64,000 bases of DNA, taken from Hyaloraphidium curvatum (lineage: Eukaryota; Monoblepharomycota; Hyaloraphidiomycetes; Hyaloraphidiales; Hyaloraphidiaceae). The notes beneath the pieces are model-generated. The model made no database searches, was not told the DNA's origin, and worked only from the letters and a program-made list of their open reading frames with translations. The first letter of the stretch is position 1. Each line of letters starts with the position of its first letter. Location: NCBI GenBank assembly GCA_025558095.1, contig JAIVFI010000018.1:496001-560000 (forward strand), read 5' to 3'. Below, in pieces: positions 61,996 through 64,000 of the stretch. The position numbers were made by a program, and so were the translations under genes.

Positions 61996-62418
61996 GTGGG
62001 AGGCAAGCACCGCCTTCCGGCACGCACGTGGACTCGAACGTCGCCAAGACTAACAGCCAACATCAACCCGGCGGTGTCACGGAAACGCATGCATGCGGCC
62101 CATTGGGCTCGTGCGGCGAAGCTGGCCCGGTATCGCGCTCGCTGGGAGTTCTCGGAGACGGGCGGCAACCCGCTGTGGATCTTTGCGGCGGAGTCCTACG
62201 GCGCTCTGCATGAGTCCTCCGAGGCGCTCATCAAGTGGGCCGGGGTGACGGCCTACCTCCCCTTCACGGAGGCGGACGACATCGATGGCCTCCGCTCCCA
62301 GCTCGTGTGCCGGATTAGCCAGCGGGTGGCGGTTCTATTCAACGGGGCAACTTTCTCATCTTCAGCCGTTGGGCTGACCGATGCCTTCCGCGTCGGTCTG
62401 ATTAGGTTGTTGTTGTAG
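61996..62418 (+). mobile_element. second decayed reverse-transcriptase-like tail
   Basis: Frame of 140 residues with ARAAKLARYRARWEF, PLWIFAAESYGALHESSEAL then IKWAG, and ADDIDGLRSQLVCRISQRVA, the same order as the remnant at 59030-59565: a Lys/Arg/Tyr helix, Phe-x-x-Ser-Tyr-Gly-x-Leu-His, then the final helix. This order is typical of the C-terminal part of non-LTR reverse transcriptases. The RT catalytic core (YADD-like) is absent, so it is a remnant. Assignment is an inference. Confidence 0.4.
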
Positions 62419-62595
62419 GGCGAGTAGATCAGTCTGCCTCTGGGAAACACCTGGGCGGCAGATGCTGACGGCTGCGTTGCTGTAGGACTCGACTGTCGTA
62501 ACTTGTCCGGAGCAGATTGCTTTCTTCACAAACTTCGTTTCAAGCAGAGTGGCGACGAATCCGCATCGCCGACCGTTCACGGTCAAGCCGGCCGA

Positions 62596-63701
62596 CTACC
62601 CGCGCCCGAAGATCCCCTCCCTGGCCTCCCCGACCATCTTCGCCATCGGCTTGGCCTCCTTGCTGGCCGTCGAGAACAAGCCCGTGTTGCGCCTGGCCTT
62701 GAGCATGGCGTTGCGGTCGGCCTCGATGCGGTAAAAGAGCGTTCCTGGCGCCTGATGCATCAGCCCCAGTGCTGTCGATGTTGCGGATCCGGGTAGTTCC
62801 TCACCGTCGTACTGCGCCCCGACGTCCTCCTTCGTGAGCCTGCCCTGCGGATCGGCGCACAGGAACCAGAGCGTGCCCCACTCGAAAAAGAACGCGAACC
62901 TGGCGGAGGCTTCTTTCAGCTAGTCCAACCTCGCGCACACACCGCGCAGAACGCACCATCCAAACGGATCCATCACGTTCCTCGAGCCCTTGAACATCTC
63001 CCACAGGTCCGAGGGCCCCAGGACGCCGGTGCCGCTGCGGTCGTACTTGCTCCAGATCTCCTCGAACTTCTCGGGAACTGCGGTGCGGGAAGACAGTTAA
63101 GACGACGAAAAGGTAAGGCAAGCAGAGTAATACCGAAACGCCCTTCGGTGTCGTAGACCTCGGTGTCGCTCCCGTGCTTGGTCCTGTGGATGTCGCGGAT
63201 GTAGATCCTGAACCTCGGGTCCGGAATCCAGCTCGTCTGCCGCCAACAACGCCAAATCAGATCGTCATGAGCCGACGGATCGTGGCGCCGCCGGCGGCAC
63301 CTGCGTCCAGTACGAGAAGGCCCCGTTGATCACGAGCACCGCGAGCGCCGAGAACCAGATCGGGAAGCCGAGGCCGCGGAAGCCGCCGTACGTATCCCAG
63401 GGCGAGATCACGCCGTTCTTGTCCCTGCCAGCCCGACTCCATAAGCCGAAGCGACTTCGGATCGCCGGGCAAGCCACCACCTGTCGAAGTACTCCACATG
63501 CTTCTGGAGCACGCTCATGCCCTCCCTCCCCGCTTCCCAGCCCTCGGAGCCTCGGGGGTGCTGGGCGTCGGCTGCGTCGCTGGCGCGGGGCAGGCCGGGG
63601 TTGGAGAGACGGTGGTGGAGGTCCGCGGGGACGGGGTGCTGCATGGTCGCGGGGGCGCGGGGCGCGGTGGTCTCGACGTAAGCGAGGTTGTCGGCGGACA
63701 T
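62596..63701 (-). CDS. caleosin (peroxygenase family)
   Basis: Lipid-droplet-associated Ca2+- and heme-binding protein that oxidises unsaturated lipids using hydroperoxides. Six exons (63701-63481, 63424-63301, 63236-63134, 63077-62957, 62899-62805, 62744-62596) give 270 aa. The EF-hand is [19 protein letters not shown], rebuilt across intron 1; [20 protein letters not shown] is the membrane/proline-knot region, where the knot's prolines are few; [20 protein letters not shown] holds a conserved His, and [17 protein letters not shown] and [19 protein letters not shown] are standard caleosin blocks. Only the first EF-hand is canonical. Length and motifs fit fungal caleosins. Introns 56-64 nt. 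Confidence 0.92.
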
Positions 63702-63937
63702 TGCGAAGGTGGGAGTGGTTGTTCGAGCGGGCGATGGGGACGAGGTGAGGGGGTGCGCAGGTGAATCGCGAATCGACGTGCTGACGTGTCGGGCTGGTGG
63801 CCGAATCCACCCGCGCACACGTGAACATGGGCGTCCTCCAAAGGCTGCGAATAGAGAAGCCGAGGTCGTGCTATCAAGGTCCTATCTGAACCCGGCTTCG
63901 ACGTGGTGTACAGTAGATGGATCGCTCGGTCGAGAGA
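63702..63937. other. intergenic region
   Basis: Short gap between the caleosin start and the 3' end of the next minus-strand gene. Probable caleosin promoter. No repeat seen. Confidence 0.4.
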
Positions 63938-64000
63938 TCACCCCGACTCGTCGCTCTCCTCCGACTCCTCCTCCGCCTCCATCAACCACCTCACCAGCGG
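63938..64000 (-). CDS. C-terminal end of an acidic protein (partial)
   Basis: Minus-strand reading from the window edge gives a frame ending LMEAEEESEESDESG and stop TGA at 63938-63940. The acidic Ser/Glu tail looks like a real C-terminus, but only 20 codons are visible, so the identity cannot be judged. Confidence 0.4.
   Translation of the reverse strand, partial: PLVRWLMEAEEESEESDESG

Noticed and set aside
61990-62050. tRNA-like TTCGAGTCC near 62035 on the minus strand
   Set aside because: The T-arm stem does not pair and no cloverleaf or acceptor stem can be drawn.

Overview
The window is nuclear DNA of a GC-rich, intron-rich fungus. Protein genes lie on both strands without operons. Most are cut by 45-70 nt GT-AG introns, often with a TGATC or TGACC branch-like motif and a C/T-rich tail before the acceptor. 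Fungus-type content supports this: a C2H2 transcription factor with a fungal regulatory-type middle region, a Bst1-type GPI inositol-deacylase, MSH3, a fungal caleosin, a DUF1772 protein and a lone 5S rRNA gene. The very high GC, intron density and mixed content fit an early-diverging (chytrid-like) fungus, but the taxon is an inference. Splice models were built by hand. Those given as complete keep an open frame from start to stop.

Region 1-13 kb: 3' part of an AlkB-like dioxygenase, a PQ-loop membrane protein, an orthodox aquaporin, a LUD-domain protein, a secreted and probably GPI-anchored beta-propeller-like protein, an orphan Ser/Arg-rich protein, a 5S rRNA gene and a small orphan. Region 13-23 kb: GPI inositol-deacylase, a 13-exon M20 amidohydrolase, an ankyrin/MYND protein, a divergent pair (LPLAT acyltransferase and HAD phosphatase) and a small secreted protein. 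Region 23-37 kb: the C2H2 transcription factor, an F-box-like protein, a secreted two-module Cys-rich protein, an alpha/beta hydrolase, an RGG protein and MSH3.

Region 37-44 kb: a hypothetical gene, a hotdog thioesterase with a scrambled copy of its 3' end nearby, a DUF1772 gene, an enoyl-CoA hydratase/isomerase and a transglutaminase-like protein. Region 44-55 kb: a glycosyltransferase and a sulfotransferase, both type II membrane proteins with Pro/Ala-rich stems, diverge across a truncated SDR gene copy and a 13-bp minisatellite. Then come a Pro-rich C2H2 protein, a VOC protein, a multi-pass membrane protein and the intact SDR gene from which the fragment was copied. Region 56-64 kb is more accessory: a 142-bp tandem array, an unfamiliar membrane protein, two decayed tails that look like non-LTR reverse transcriptases, a second secreted Cys-rich protein related to the one near 29 kb, a gene split by an in-frame amber codon, and a caleosin.

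No plasmid, phage, CRISPR or bacterial defence feature is present. Most genes are unlinked housekeeping or lipid, membrane and secretory functions. The less ordinary signals are a 16-nt microexon carrying a catalytic motif, the amber-split frame, duplicated gene fragments, a short conserved element in two intergenic sites and the Cys-rich secreted family.
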